NCBI RefSeq assembly: GCF_012273895.1
Contig: NC_052126.1
Span: forward strand, 4,105,218-4,169,217
From: Zerene cesonia
Lineage: Eukaryota; Arthropoda; Insecta; Lepidoptera; Pieridae
Direction of reading: 5' to 3'
Length of the DNA stretch: 64,000 nucleotides
A program made the translations under genes and the position numbers. The notes under the pieces were generated by a model that did no database searches, was not told the origin of the DNA, and saw nothing but the letters and a program-made list of their open reading frames with translations. Positions 21,276-34,200 of this stretch are shown here, piece after piece; positions within the stretch are counted from its first letter, which is position 1; the number at the start of each line of letters is the position of its first letter.

Positions 21276-22899
21276 CTATCACAATATTAAATTTAAAAAT
21301 CTAGCCACATGTCCCAATTTCTTTTAATTCTCGTTTTTGGTATTGCCATAGATAACATAATACTATACTAGTAGAATTACTTAATTAAATAAAAATAAAA
21401 GTAATCGGATAAATTGCAAACATAATTTATTTGTTATACTAAAAATGCAACATTTATCAATATTTCGTATAAAAATAATTACAATAACAACAAATATTTG
21501 TTTTGCTACAGCGCAACACTATTTTAGAATAAAGCATATCTATATTATCACTAACAAATGTTTTTGCGCTAATTAAATGTTTTATAATACGAAAGTAACA
21601 AGTTATGAGGTTATTGATGATATACTTTATCTTGTAAACACAGGCGGGATTTAAGTAAATATCATAAATATATAATCTGCTTACATATTTTAATACATTG
21701 ATGAAGGCAGTACATTGCGGATACAAAATTACACAAAACTTAAAATTACAAATATGTATTATGTTTTTATTACCTGCAGGCTGTGGATTAACATGTCATT
21801 ATTTTTTCTTATAGTAGATCGACGCTTTAAATAAAAATAAAGCCAAAATATATGTTCACCAAATTATTACACACATTTGGCAGGCATAATAAGCTCAAAC
21901 TAGATAACACTTATACTTACCTATTTATTTCTCTCAATATACTTATTTATAATAATGGAGTTGAGGATTGTTTAGACATTATGTTATGTTTATTACAAAT
22001 ACAAATTAACGCGAGAATGGACTTAAAATGTTTGAAATACAAAAGCCTATTGGTGCTCCGGGGGAGTACCAAATCCAGTTTCTAAAATAGGGCCAATTGC
22101 AACAGTTTCGGTTCGAAATCTCATCTTATCAAGTCTCAAAACTATAAAAACATACAGCCAAATTGAGAACCTGCTTCGTTCCTGGGAACGTAGGTTAAAA
22201 ATAGTCTATGGACATAGAAAAAATACTTTACGTAATAACATTGTATGAGAAATTATTTTATCAACTACAACTGTCCATATATTTGACCTGCATTTGAGAA
22301 GTATTTTTGTTTGACCGCTCTATTCTTTTATTAAACTGAAATAACAAATATAACCAACAAATACGTTTGACCATATGGATTTCGAAAATTGAGTAATTGG
22401 CGAAAAATGTTTAATAGTACAACAATTTGTTTATTATATGTGATCGACAATAATTATAATCCATATTTTCAGTAGAGTATATCAAAAATTTCAGTAGAAA
22501 TAACCATCCTCAACTTCATGTGAAAAAACAATGACGAAGGAATGTTATATTAATATTTTAAGTAACTTTTAAGTCGATAAAAGATTGAATGTATTTTTAT
22601 AACCAAATTTGATGAGTGTCACCATTGAACGGAATGTTTTAAAGATCAGAAGATATCGAGAAGAAATATTAATATACCGTAGAAGTATGTAAGAAAAGAT
22701 AGACTGCAGAAGACCCCTTGTTATACATGACCTGCATTGTTGTACTTTTTACAACATCGACGATCGTTTAGGGTTGTCATATAGCAAGAATTCCAGGGTA
22801 TAGAGAAGATACAGTAGTACAACGCCTTCGATATAGAAGTAAAAGTTGAAAACGTCTAGACAATCGCGGTTGTCAGAACAATAATCCCTACATAGTATT

Positions 22900-23065
22900 A
22901 TCAATGCGAAAGTAACTCTGTTCGTCTCTTCTTCACGCTTAAACCACTGAACCTTCTTTTCTTCAGTCCACGGCTAATATATGGGGAAAGTCTCGAAGTT
23001 TCTCCACATAGTCTCCGAGGACTATCATTTCCTTAACTGCGCAGGCGAAACCGTGGCAAAAGTAC
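22900..23065 (-). repeat. Decayed interspersed repeat
   Basis: Contains ATCAATGCGAAAGTAACTCT and TTCACGCTTAAACCACTGAA, typical of the reverse-strand ends of lepidopteran non-LTR-derived repeats. The GC-richer part at 23030-23175 is unassigned. Confidence 0.45.
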
Positions 23066-23374
23066 ATCGAAACATGCGCGCAGCAGCCCTTTAATGGAGT
23101 CCCGAGCTGCTAACAACATGGCGTATATGGCTCGGGCTTGTTCCTCCCACATTTCGCACCTTGCCCCACCCCCCAAAATTGACTTATAGACGTCTTCGTT
23201 GAACGACTGTATGGATTAGAAGATTGTAGTGGAAATAACATATAAATTATTGTCAAATAATTGCTTAATGAAGAGTCAGATAGAGCAAAGAGAAAGAGTA
23301 GTAAATAAAAAATGATATATCCAATATCAAATCACTAATTTTAAGTAGAAATAAATACGAGTCTATTCTACTAA

Positions 23375-24374
23375 NNNNNNNNNNNNNNNNNNNNNNNNNN
23401 NNNNNNNNNNNNNNNNNNNNNNNNNNNNNNNNNNNNNNNNNNNNNNNNNNNNNNNNNNNNNNNNNNNNNNNNNNNNNNNNNNNNNNNNNNNNNNNNNNNN
23501 NNNNNNNNNNNNNNNNNNNNNNNNNNNNNNNNNNNNNNNNNNNNNNNNNNNNNNNNNNNNNNNNNNNNNNNNNNNNNNNNNNNNNNNNNNNNNNNNNNNN
23601 NNNNNNNNNNNNNNNNNNNNNNNNNNNNNNNNNNNNNNNNNNNNNNNNNNNNNNNNNNNNNNNNNNNNNNNNNNNNNNNNNNNNNNNNNNNNNNNNNNNN
23701 NNNNNNNNNNNNNNNNNNNNNNNNNNNNNNNNNNNNNNNNNNNNNNNNNNNNNNNNNNNNNNNNNNNNNNNNNNNNNNNNNNNNNNNNNNNNNNNNNNNN
23801 NNNNNNNNNNNNNNNNNNNNNNNNNNNNNNNNNNNNNNNNNNNNNNNNNNNNNNNNNNNNNNNNNNNNNNNNNNNNNNNNNNNNNNNNNNNNNNNNNNNN
23901 NNNNNNNNNNNNNNNNNNNNNNNNNNNNNNNNNNNNNNNNNNNNNNNNNNNNNNNNNNNNNNNNNNNNNNNNNNNNNNNNNNNNNNNNNNNNNNNNNNNN
24001 NNNNNNNNNNNNNNNNNNNNNNNNNNNNNNNNNNNNNNNNNNNNNNNNNNNNNNNNNNNNNNNNNNNNNNNNNNNNNNNNNNNNNNNNNNNNNNNNNNNN
24101 NNNNNNNNNNNNNNNNNNNNNNNNNNNNNNNNNNNNNNNNNNNNNNNNNNNNNNNNNNNNNNNNNNNNNNNNNNNNNNNNNNNNNNNNNNNNNNNNNNNN
24201 NNNNNNNNNNNNNNNNNNNNNNNNNNNNNNNNNNNNNNNNNNNNNNNNNNNNNNNNNNNNNNNNNNNNNNNNNNNNNNNNNNNNNNNNNNNNNNNNNNNN
24301 NNNNNNNNNNNNNNNNNNNNNNNNNNNNNNNNNNNNNNNNNNNNNNNNNNNNNNNNNNNNNNNNNNNNNNNNNN
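23375..24374. other. Scaffold gap 2 (1000 N) with 76-bp duplicated flanks
   Basis: A 1000-base N run. The 76 bases before it (23299-23374) are identical to the 76 after it (24375-24450), again suggesting an unmerged contig overlap rather than missing sequence. Confidence 0.9.
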
Positions 24375-25156
24375 TAGTAAATAAAAAATGATATATCCAA
24401 TATCAAATCACTAATTTTAAGTAGAAATAAATACGAGTCTATTCTACTAACAAACAATAATTTATAAAACGACACAATAAAAAAATACTCTTTACACTAT
24501 ATTTTGACAAAAACCCAGATTCCTAATCCCTAACATCCAGTGATAAAGCGGTTTATATCTCTTCGCAAAATCTGACTTAACTCTATGTGAAATAACAAAC
24601 ACATCAACAACATCGAAAAACTTCATCCAAATGTATTAAAAATGCTAAAAAAGCCATCATTACAACACGCTCACAGCATTATCACATACATTATTTCTCG
24701 TTGAGACGAAAAATTCTTGACATTTATTTGTACTTCGTTCGAACCACAATGTAACCAAGTGCTTTCTCCAGATTTTTGGGGTAAACGTGATTTTTGTTGT
24801 GGCAACCCCATCTAGTGTCTACCAAAACGTCTATCGACGATACGAGCCTATACTAAATATACTGCACCTAAATACAACCTAAACCACTAACTATGAATGC
24901 TTTAGAACAGTGTTTCCAAACTGTTATACATTTTCTGAACAAAAAATAAATGACACATGAAAAATCAAACGAAAAACTGTCACTGTGACAGCTCTCTTAC
25001 GGTTTTACAGAAATAAAAATCACGTATACACTATTGAAATTAAAACTTCTTTACAATAAATAATAATAATATAAAATTGACTTATTTCTTAATGATCAAG
25101 CGATAACCATTCGATACAAAAGTTTAATACTAAAATGCGTTTTTTAAAAGGAAATT

Positions 25157-25252
25157 TTACGTAGACGGTCTCGGTTTGACATCGTCCACTTGAATTAATT
25201 GCTCTATCGGTATCAGAGACAGCTCTCCGCCGAGCATTGGAGCTGGTGGACC
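25157..25252 (-). CDS. ANO8: ANO8 exon 24 (C-terminus and stop)
   Basis: Acceptor TATTCCAG|GGT; encodes GPPAPMLGGELSLIPIEQLI and QVDDVKPRPST, then TAA at 25159-25157. A possible polyadenylation signal, AATAAA on the minus strand, lies near 24722. Confidence 0.75.
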   Translation of the reverse strand, partial: GPPAPMLGGELSLIPIEQLIQVDDVKPRPST

Positions 25253-28200
25253 CTGGAATATAAGTTAGTTACATTAAGTCAAAAAAAAATTAACAATAGC
25301 ATTAGTGATTTAATAATGTGTCATGTGTGGTTCGCTAATGAATAATTTTCTCGTTGAATAGTACAAAAAGATTGTAAAACGATTATACATAGACTATTTT
25401 ATCTTATTTATTTATGTACCACGGTGAAAGCTGGGGAGAACAGCCAGTATATGATTTATCGGTCGATTAGTATGGGCTGTGCGTTGATAGATCTGTCAGT
25501 CAATTGCGATTAATATATATTTAGGAGAAACATGCTAGACAAGACAGAGAGAAGTACACGTTGTGCACACAGTATACGCTCTACGTCTATATATGCTCTA
25601 CTATATATACGCATACGTGTACTTCACTGTAGCGCGGATTGATCGTGTATACATAGTACATAATCAGCGTTTATTTAGAGCACGTCCACAGCGTATAGTT
25701 TATACATATGTAGTATATTATAAGTGTACAGTGCGTATAAATTGTTTAGTGTAGCGCATGTAAACTCCATCGTGTAGTAAATATTAATTTGCAGTATACA
25801 AGTTTGCGTGCAGTGCGCGTGTCTGTCTGTGTTTACTGTGAGTATGCATGTCAATGTATTCTAAATTCCTGTGTGAGCGTNNNNNNNNNNNNNNNNNNNN
25901 NNNNNNNNNNNNNNNNNNNNNNNNNNNNNNNNNNNNNNNNNNNNNNNNNNNNNNNNNNNNNNNNNNNNNNNNNNNNNNNNNNNNNNNNNNNNNNNNNNNN
26001 NNNNNNNNNNNNNNNNNNNNNNNNNNNNNNNNNNNNNNNNNNNNNNNNNNNNNNNNNNNNNNNNNNNNNNNNNNNNNNNNNNNNNNNNNNNNNNNNNNNN
26101 NNNNNNNNNNNNNNNNNNNNNNNNNNNNNNNNNNNNNNNNNNNNNNNNNNNNNNNNNNNNNNNNNNNNNNNNNNNNNNNNNNNNNNNNNNNNNNNNNNNN
26201 NNNNNNNNNNNNNNNNNNNNNNNNNNNNNNNNNNNNNNNNNNNNNNNNNNNNNNNNNNNNNNNNNNNNNNNNNNNNNNNNNNNNNNNNNNNNNNNNNNNN
26301 NNNNNNNNNNNNNNNNNNNNNNNNNNNNNNNNNNNNNNNNNNNNNNNNNNNNNNNNNNNNNNNNNNNNNNNNNNNNNNNNNNNNNNNNNNNNNNNNNNNN
26401 NNNNNNNNNNNNNNNNNNNNNNNNNNNNNNNNNNNNNNNNNNNNNNNNNNNNNNNNNNNNNNNNNNNNNNNNNNNNNNNNNNNNNNNNNNNNNNNNNNNN
26501 NNNNNNNNNNNNNNNNNNNNNNNNNNNNNNNNNNNNNNNNNNNNNNNNNNNNNNNNNNNNNNNNNNNNNNNNNNNNNNNNNNNNNNNNNNNNNNNNNNNN
26601 NNNNNNNNNNNNNNNNNNNNNNNNNNNNNNNNNNNNNNNNNNNNNNNNNNNNNNNNNNNNNNNNNNNNNNNNNNNNNNNNNNNNNNNNNNNNNNNNNNNN
26701 NNNNNNNNNNNNNNNNNNNNNNNNNNNNNNNNNNNNNNNNNNNNNNNNNNNNNNNNNNNNNNNNNNNNNNNNNNNNNNNNNNNNNNNNNNNNNNNNNNNN
26801 NNNNNNNNNNNNNNNNNNNNNNNNNNNNNNNNNNNNNNNNNNNNNNNNNNNNNNNNNNNNNNNNNNNNNNNNNNNNNNNNTGTGCGTGTGCGTGCACTCA
26901 CGGGCGCGGTGTGCGGGCGGTCGGGCGTGCGCGGCGAGTGGCGGTCGAGCGCGGCCTCGCGCGCGCGCCGCAGCCCCAGCGAGAACACGGCCACCGAGCG
27001 CACGCGCTTCACCAGCGCGGCGCGGGCGCGCGACCGGCCTGCGACCGAGCGACAAACGGACAATAGTAACATGTTACGTATCGTGCCTATATGCATGTAA
27101 TCATCAAAATCATTATCAGTTCATATATTGTGTTCATATACAGGACACAGGCCTCCTATGAGAGTTCAGGCCGTAATCCACCACGTTAAATGCGGGTTGT
27201 CAGATGTTACATGTCGTAATAAAATGTAATAATAACATGAAAATAATATAGAAATTGCAAACGTATTTCAACACGATTTTACACTAAATTCACATGTAGA
27301 TACATGCATATCTCGTGTGTGAATATTTCGTGTATGTTATTTTGCGAATGGTCATGGGCGCATGCGATCGCTTACCATTAGGCGAACGACCACCTCAGTT
27401 GCCCGTTATGACCTTGAAAACATTTCAGCGTCACATTCACCCGGGTCACTTTAAAAATATATTTTTATCTATTTCCTCGTTTCTCATAGATGCAATCATA
27501 ATGTGAGAAATTTTGAAAGAACAGAAAAAATTTGATCACGAGGCGGGATTTATGTGCCTTCTCATTTATAAAACATTTCAATGATATAAAATATAAAAAT
27601 TAAAATGATATAAAAATTAAATTTATCGAAGGTCGCGTTCCATCGATTCAATATTGTAATCATTGAAATAATGTATCGTATTGGTTGTGATGGTTCTTAA
27701 TCATCTCAATAAATGGCGTGAGGTGGGGTTTCTCATTCATAAAGCATTTCAATGCTATAAAACTAAAAACTAAATCATAATGTGTCTGCGTGAATTTTAC
27801 ATAAAAAAATGTAAAGCTCACTTTTAGTATAGTTCATATTTTAGTATTCACTAATACGAACTAGAAAAGTAATTTATCACCAAAACCCTTACTGCTTTTA
27901 TCCTTGTCCTTAGGTTTGTCGTCCTCACTGGAGGTGGCGCTGGTGTCTATGGACGTGGTGGAGGGCACCGCGTTCAGATCCGGCTCCGAGCCGCCCGCAC
28001 TCACACTGCCTGATAATTCCTTGAAAAATCGAATGCGTTTTTATTTTTTGGGTTTTTTTTTTATAGACCTTACTACAATGAATGCACTTGTGTGTAGTTC
28101 AAGGGTGTTTAAGAAATGATGTTTATATATTTACAATTTTCTGCTTGTTCTGTAAATGTGTTTTAAAACCATTGAAACAATTATTAAACGTATCTTATAT

Positions 28201-31200
28201 TCTATTTAATTTAATCTAAACAGTACTGGAGATACTGATATTTGAAATGAGATGAGGGAAAAACATAAAAAAAATTCGGCAGTAAAAAACAGATTATTAA
28301 CATACTGCATACTTTATGAAGGTCATACAAAAACGTACTTACAATACTTGTAAAGTAGGGTTCATGCTGTTAAATAAAATTTAGAAGCATACTAAGTGAA
28401 ATGTGACAAAAAATCCTGGCCTAGACCATACATAATATTGGTGTTTGGCTACATATTCTTTTTTATCAACGTAAATACCAAATTTACACACAGTTCTGTA
28501 AAAATTACACCACCAGATCCTTTAATTTTAAATTAATCAATAAAAATATCAAAAGAGCCCTGTAGGTCTTTTAAAAGAATACCTGTAAAGTAGGGTTAAC
28601 GAGTGGTCTATGCTGAGTGGGGTGGGGAATGCAGTGCGCCGACCTGTGCAAGGGCTCATCCCTCAACCCTCGCACCCCGAGTAGGGATAAGGGTGCACCT
28701 GGGTTTGCTTCCTGAAAATGTATTTGAATCTGGTTAGGCTAATAAATGCTTCCTGGGGTGAGCCTATAGATACTTTTTATGACAAAAACTAGCTTTTGCC
28801 CGTAGCTTCGCACGCGTGAAAAAAAAAATTATTATGGTACAAACTTTCATCCCCTATTTTATCCCCTTGGGGGTAGAATTGATCGTGATCGTAAGGTCAT
28901 TACATCTATCTGCATGCCAAATTTCAGCCTGATTTCGTTCAGGGCTGTGTGTTGACCACTAAGTCAGTCTAAGTAAGGTGACTACTTTTGAGTTACATAA
29001 ATATATTTAAGATATTCTATTGCTTAGGCAGGGCCATGGTTACTTTAGGGATACCATTGATATGTTACTATTTTAATTATTTTTATAAGTCTACTTCATC
29101 AAGAATAATGTGTATTTTATCTATGAACATGTATAAAATGTTATATTTCATTTCTGCCAATATTTGATTTCGTCTTATCACTTTATATGCAGTTCCAACA
29201 TCAAAGTCAAACATTTAACATTTTATTTGTTAAATAAGAATTCTTCTAGAAGCACTATTGAATCGTCTTAACATAGTTTTAAAAATTACCACCGAGAGCC
29301 GGGCAAAAAACTACTAAACAGCGCTAAATTGGGATTTGTTTATCTTATTATATTATACTAGCTACACCCCGCGGTTTCACCCGCGACAGTCCGTACCCCG
29401 TAGGAATATGGGTATAAAAAGTTGCCTATATGTTATTCCCGTTGTCCAGCTGTCTACGTACCAAATTTTATTGCAATCGGTTCAGTAGTTTTAGCGTGAA
29501 AGAGCAACGAACACACACACACATCCTTACATACTTTCGCATTTATAATATTAGTGAATTATGTTATGTTATTATACATATAAACCATCCACTTGAGTCA
29601 CTCATAGCAGCAAACTTTGCTTTATACTATGTAGTGATTATAAGTACTTTTTTTTGTTATACTTTGGATAAGCGAAGTCAACGTGTCAAACGCTTACAAG
29701 TAAACATTATAACAGGAATAAATAGATACCTTTCTTAATATAGGTTTCGTAGGACTGACGTCTTGCAGCATTTGCAGCGAGCCAGTGACTGCGGGATCTG
29801 TTATGGACGCTGCTTTAGGCCTGGAAATTTCAACCCTTTAGCCCACCTTTATGTATAGAAACCTTAGCGTTAGCAAGGATAGCTGATTACGTAGCTATGG
29901 GAAAATAGTTTTTAGGTCGTTGGTATAAAATTCAATTTTGGACATATTACTTCAGAATACAAGAGTTTTATTACATTTCAGAGAATTTCGTTATAACAAG
30001 AGCCATATAGATAGTAATGGCTCTTTTGTTTATGATTTTGATAAGCGATACAAATACAGTATTTACTTTATCTACACCGTTACTATAAAAATATACATTA
30101 TAATATATTATTTCAAGGCATAACTTAAAGATGTTCAAGTATGTATATAAAATTTTATATCAATGACCATGTGCAAACCGTTAATAGATGTTACAGGAGG
30201 GAAAAGAGCTTATTTAGTGCTTAATTTAGTCTGATTGTAGAGGCAAGCAGTTTTAGCCAAAGTGGCTTTACGAATATACTATATACATGTGCATGTGTGG
30301 GAGTGATACAAATATTTGATAATGTACACTGCATAGAAAAAAAAAACAAAATAAAATGAAAAAAAATATTGTCTCATTTGCTGCAATATGTCATTTTCTT
30401 ATAAAAGAATTGAATACATTGATTCAGCATATACGTTGCAGACAAATCCTAAGATTTAGCCGTTTATAAAGGTTTCCAGTGTACCCAGTTTATAATACGG
30501 ACAGTTTACTTTTGCCAATATCCACAAGAAGCTGGTTGTGAGCTGAGGGCTATTTTGAAATATTTATATTATTTTGTCAGATACAGGTTAGTGAAAGTCA
30601 ATATTATATTCTAAATAATAAACTCGGAGTCGAATCGTAAAGAAATCAATGTATAAAGCTGACTGTTTGCGAGATTTTAAGAAATTGTTGTAAATAAAAT
30701 CTTTTACAATTTGAGAACACTCTTTAAAAATTAAATATCTATGCAGTGTACAAAGTGCAATGTTTAAAAAAAAGTGTTTGATTAATGAAGGAATTATTAT
30801 GGGTTTTCAATAAGAATTAAAAATTTACCTGCATATGTCTTCAATATTTATACAACACAATATATACCATTGTTCAAATTCTACCAATATTATATAAATT
30901 ACATACAATTTGCTACTGGCAACATGTAGGTAAAGAAAAACATCGATATAGTGATTTTAATTTATTCGCAAATAAATGTAAAAAAAAAACACAACAATGC
31001 TAAAAAAGCATACAATAAAATACTGACATAGTTTGCTCGAATTTTATTTAACTCGATAACTACACACCCATCCACGTTATGTGTCAAATTAACTGAAAAC
31101 AAAACAATGAAACTAATTTATAATCTATAGTAGCGCCATGAAACTCAAACATTCTTCTTTTAACATACAAAAAAGCAAAGAAAAATAACTCTTACAATTA

Positions 31201-34200
31201 TCAATATAAAGTTCAAATCTAATCTGATTGATGATAAAAGAAGTTTTTTCATAGCACTTAAACACTACAATTTATGATGCAGTTACAATAATATTGCCAC
31301 AGTATAAATGGTAATTTTTGGTAGCATTTTTTGAATGCGGCAATACTGTTGTAGCTATTATACTTCATGCATGTGAAATGACCCATTTTATCAAAACTAT
31401 CAGAGTTTTTTTGTGCAAGCGTTTTGTTCCATTGTATTTGTATTTTGGTATTTTTCAAGTGTATAGAGATTTTACACCAAAATTTGACCTTTTTATATTT
31501 GTGACACAAAACATCGAATCCATGGAGCTTCCTAAATAAAGTGTTTTTTACGTGTGAGTGATTGTAAACTTTGTGTGCTATTTGAATTCCTTAGTTTGTT
31601 TCTAATTCGAATGATATTCTATTTATGTAATTATAACTTATCATCCAAAAGCTATCCTAAAAGCATGTGATACAAACAACAAACAGTCTGCCACTAGACA
31701 AAATTATTTTTGGTGAATGCTGTTAGCAAACTAGCAACACATCAAATAACTTTATAATGTAATATTTTATTAAATTTCAGTATCAATTGATAAACCGATT
31801 TTGATTAAACAAGCAATAAATTTGGGTTTAAATTTTAATTCGTTTTATTTTCATCCGACTCCAAAAACGGGGAAGGTTCATAATTCAATTGCGCATTTTT
31901 TTGAGTTTGTTACCTTAGAACTTTTCGACTTGGTGGACCAATTTTGAAAATTCTTTTTTTATTTGAAAGTTGATGCTTCCCGTGTGGTCGCATTAAAAAG
32001 TGGTTTAGTTCTAGTCTAATTATGTTTATTCATTGTCCACACATTGTCTTACTAGATCATATTAGGACATTAATATGATATCAATATCATGTGAAGTTTT
32101 ACTTCACCTAACATACAATTTAAAACCAAAACAATATACCAATAAAGCTTATTTTTTGACGCAGCTCAAACACACACACACACACACACCAATCTAACAG
32201 AATCATAAACCGAACATTCACAAACATTTACTCACCTAAAAGGTGGTATTTCGGGTATCTTGCCAATGTTAATTTTCTTTTTATCCGGCTTGTCCGTTTT
32301 GTCAGACTTGTCGAACTTGTCGAATTTGTCGAACTTGTCGAATTTGTCCAATTTGTCGACTTTGTCCGTCTTGGGCGTGCAAGGTGTCGCGCTGTGCGGG
32401 GAGTTGCGTGTCGAAGTCCGGATGTCATCTTGACTTGTGCATTCAGACTGGAATTTTTGATAAATGAAGGTATATTATCTCTTTTTATTCTATCTTCTAT
32501 AGAACAAAGTCGACTAAATTTATATTTGACTGCGTATATGAAGTAAATAATAAGGGAATCAATCATTTGGGACACCCTTGTTCCAAATGATTGATTTCTT
32601 TTTAATAAAAATGTCCACATTTGTAAAAGAGCATTCAACTGATTACTTCTTCATATAAGCGAATATAAATATATCATCACGTGCTGTGTAACGGACAGAT
32701 AAATATTTTTTTTTTGTTCGTAAAAGTAAAATTACAATACAAAACAAAAATAATCACGAAAAATTAACAAAATCTCACCAAAAGCGGCGCGTGCGCAGCG
32801 TTAATAGCCTCCCGTCTTTGGAACTCCACTTTGGCCATTTCAGTGGCGAGCCACGCCGGGATCTCCGGTATAGCCATCCGCAGTGCTAACACCGTCACTA
32901 ACACTACATGCTACAAGGTGATTTATACATTATTATATAAATAGAGATATCTATAAGCATTTATAGAAGACATTTAAGATTATTAGACAGATTTCTATAG
33001 GACTTGAATCTTACTTCAGTAAGATTGGTTTGACCTTCCCGAGAATTTTGTCTAAAAATTTTTTTATAATAAATAATGTGAACGTTAGAAACAACAACTA
33101 TCATTATCCAACTGCCGCATAGCTTAAGTGCAGTTAGAGATAAGCAAAGAGAATAATTAGCGCTCCTGTATCTATTTATTTCCATTTATATCAGAGAATT
33201 AACTAAAAATGGACATCTGTCAATCCGACTTGAGTAGTCTCATACATTTCGACGACAAATTTTTAATTCTATTCAATTAAAACAACGCCTATAACCTACT
33301 TTTTGTTTAACCTACTGTGTCTATTGTAAAAACAAAAGACAAAAGAAAGTTTTATTTTTGTAAACTTCCATTCTGGCTATATATCCTGTTTCACTTTTGC
33401 AATACTCAATACTTTCAACAGAGTTGGATATTTTAACTTTCAACTACCCGCAAATGATCTAGTACCCACCTCTAAAGCCACAACGAGTAGTACGGTTTGT
33501 GCCGGCGTGGCGTCCGGCAACAGCCGGTGCGCAGGTCCAGACAGACCGATCAACGCACAGTTCACTAGCACTGATACGGCCACCATCGCTTCCATTGCGT
33601 GCTGTGGAATATTCAGAAAAATCGCCTCAATAAGTGAGATTCTTGAGAATACATACGTATAGTATGATTAGTTGAAGTAAAAAATTATCATGGGTTCATT
33701 ACACATTTTTTAAGTAATCATTTTCCATAATTTACATTAACTTTTACGAAAAAAATTTGGTTTAGGACAGATACGGTGATATATATAGCATAAAAACTAA
33801 AAGCCTGTATTTCCTAACATTGGAATGTTACTGAACAACTCATAATACGATGATGATTTTAGAGTAAGTGCTATGCACTGCATACATCTACACACAAAAA
33901 AACCAGACGTGTTTAGTCTTCAAACTAAACACGTCTGGTTTTTTTTTTATTTCATAGCATGTAACTGAGGTGCTGCGCCTGAGGGTAAACGATCACCACC
34001 GCCCATGAACATTCGCAGAGACTGCCTCTGCGAATGGGCTGCCCGCTTTTAAAGAATAAAATATAAAGGAAGGATTGATGACCGGAAAGAATGTATGGAC
34101 TGGAAAGGCTGAGCTAAAGGCAACACGTCTGGTCACTCGTATGAATGCGGCGGGCAATACCTAGTTACAAACAGAGTTACAAAATTTATTTCGATCACGC

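Larger units (their letters stand above)
17163..25156. other. Gene-poor stretch with repeats and two scaffold gaps
   Basis: Eight kilobases without a gene I can support. It includes the upstream region of paralog 3, repeats at 17725-18035, 19160-19235, 19373-20700, 20938-21110, 21160-21275 and 22900-23060, two 1000-N gaps with duplicated flanks, and the expected 3' UTR of ANO8 just below 25157. Short frames here are chance frames or span N runs. Confidence 0.5.

Noticed and set aside
31258..31539. Opposing frames of 73-83 codons in an ANO8 intron
   Set aside because: AT-rich chance frames without splice context or recognisable homology.
32228..32638. A 136-codon frame with a Ser/Thr/Asn-rich end
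   Set aside because: It reads ANO8 exon 19 out of phase; the Asp-Lys-x frame is the one that joins exons 18 and 20.
33896..33945. Rho-independent terminator or pre-miRNA
   Set aside because: The stem plus T-run looks like a bacterial terminator, but the T-run is a SINE tail in a eukaryotic intron; at about 50 bases the hairpin is short for a canonical pre-miRNA.
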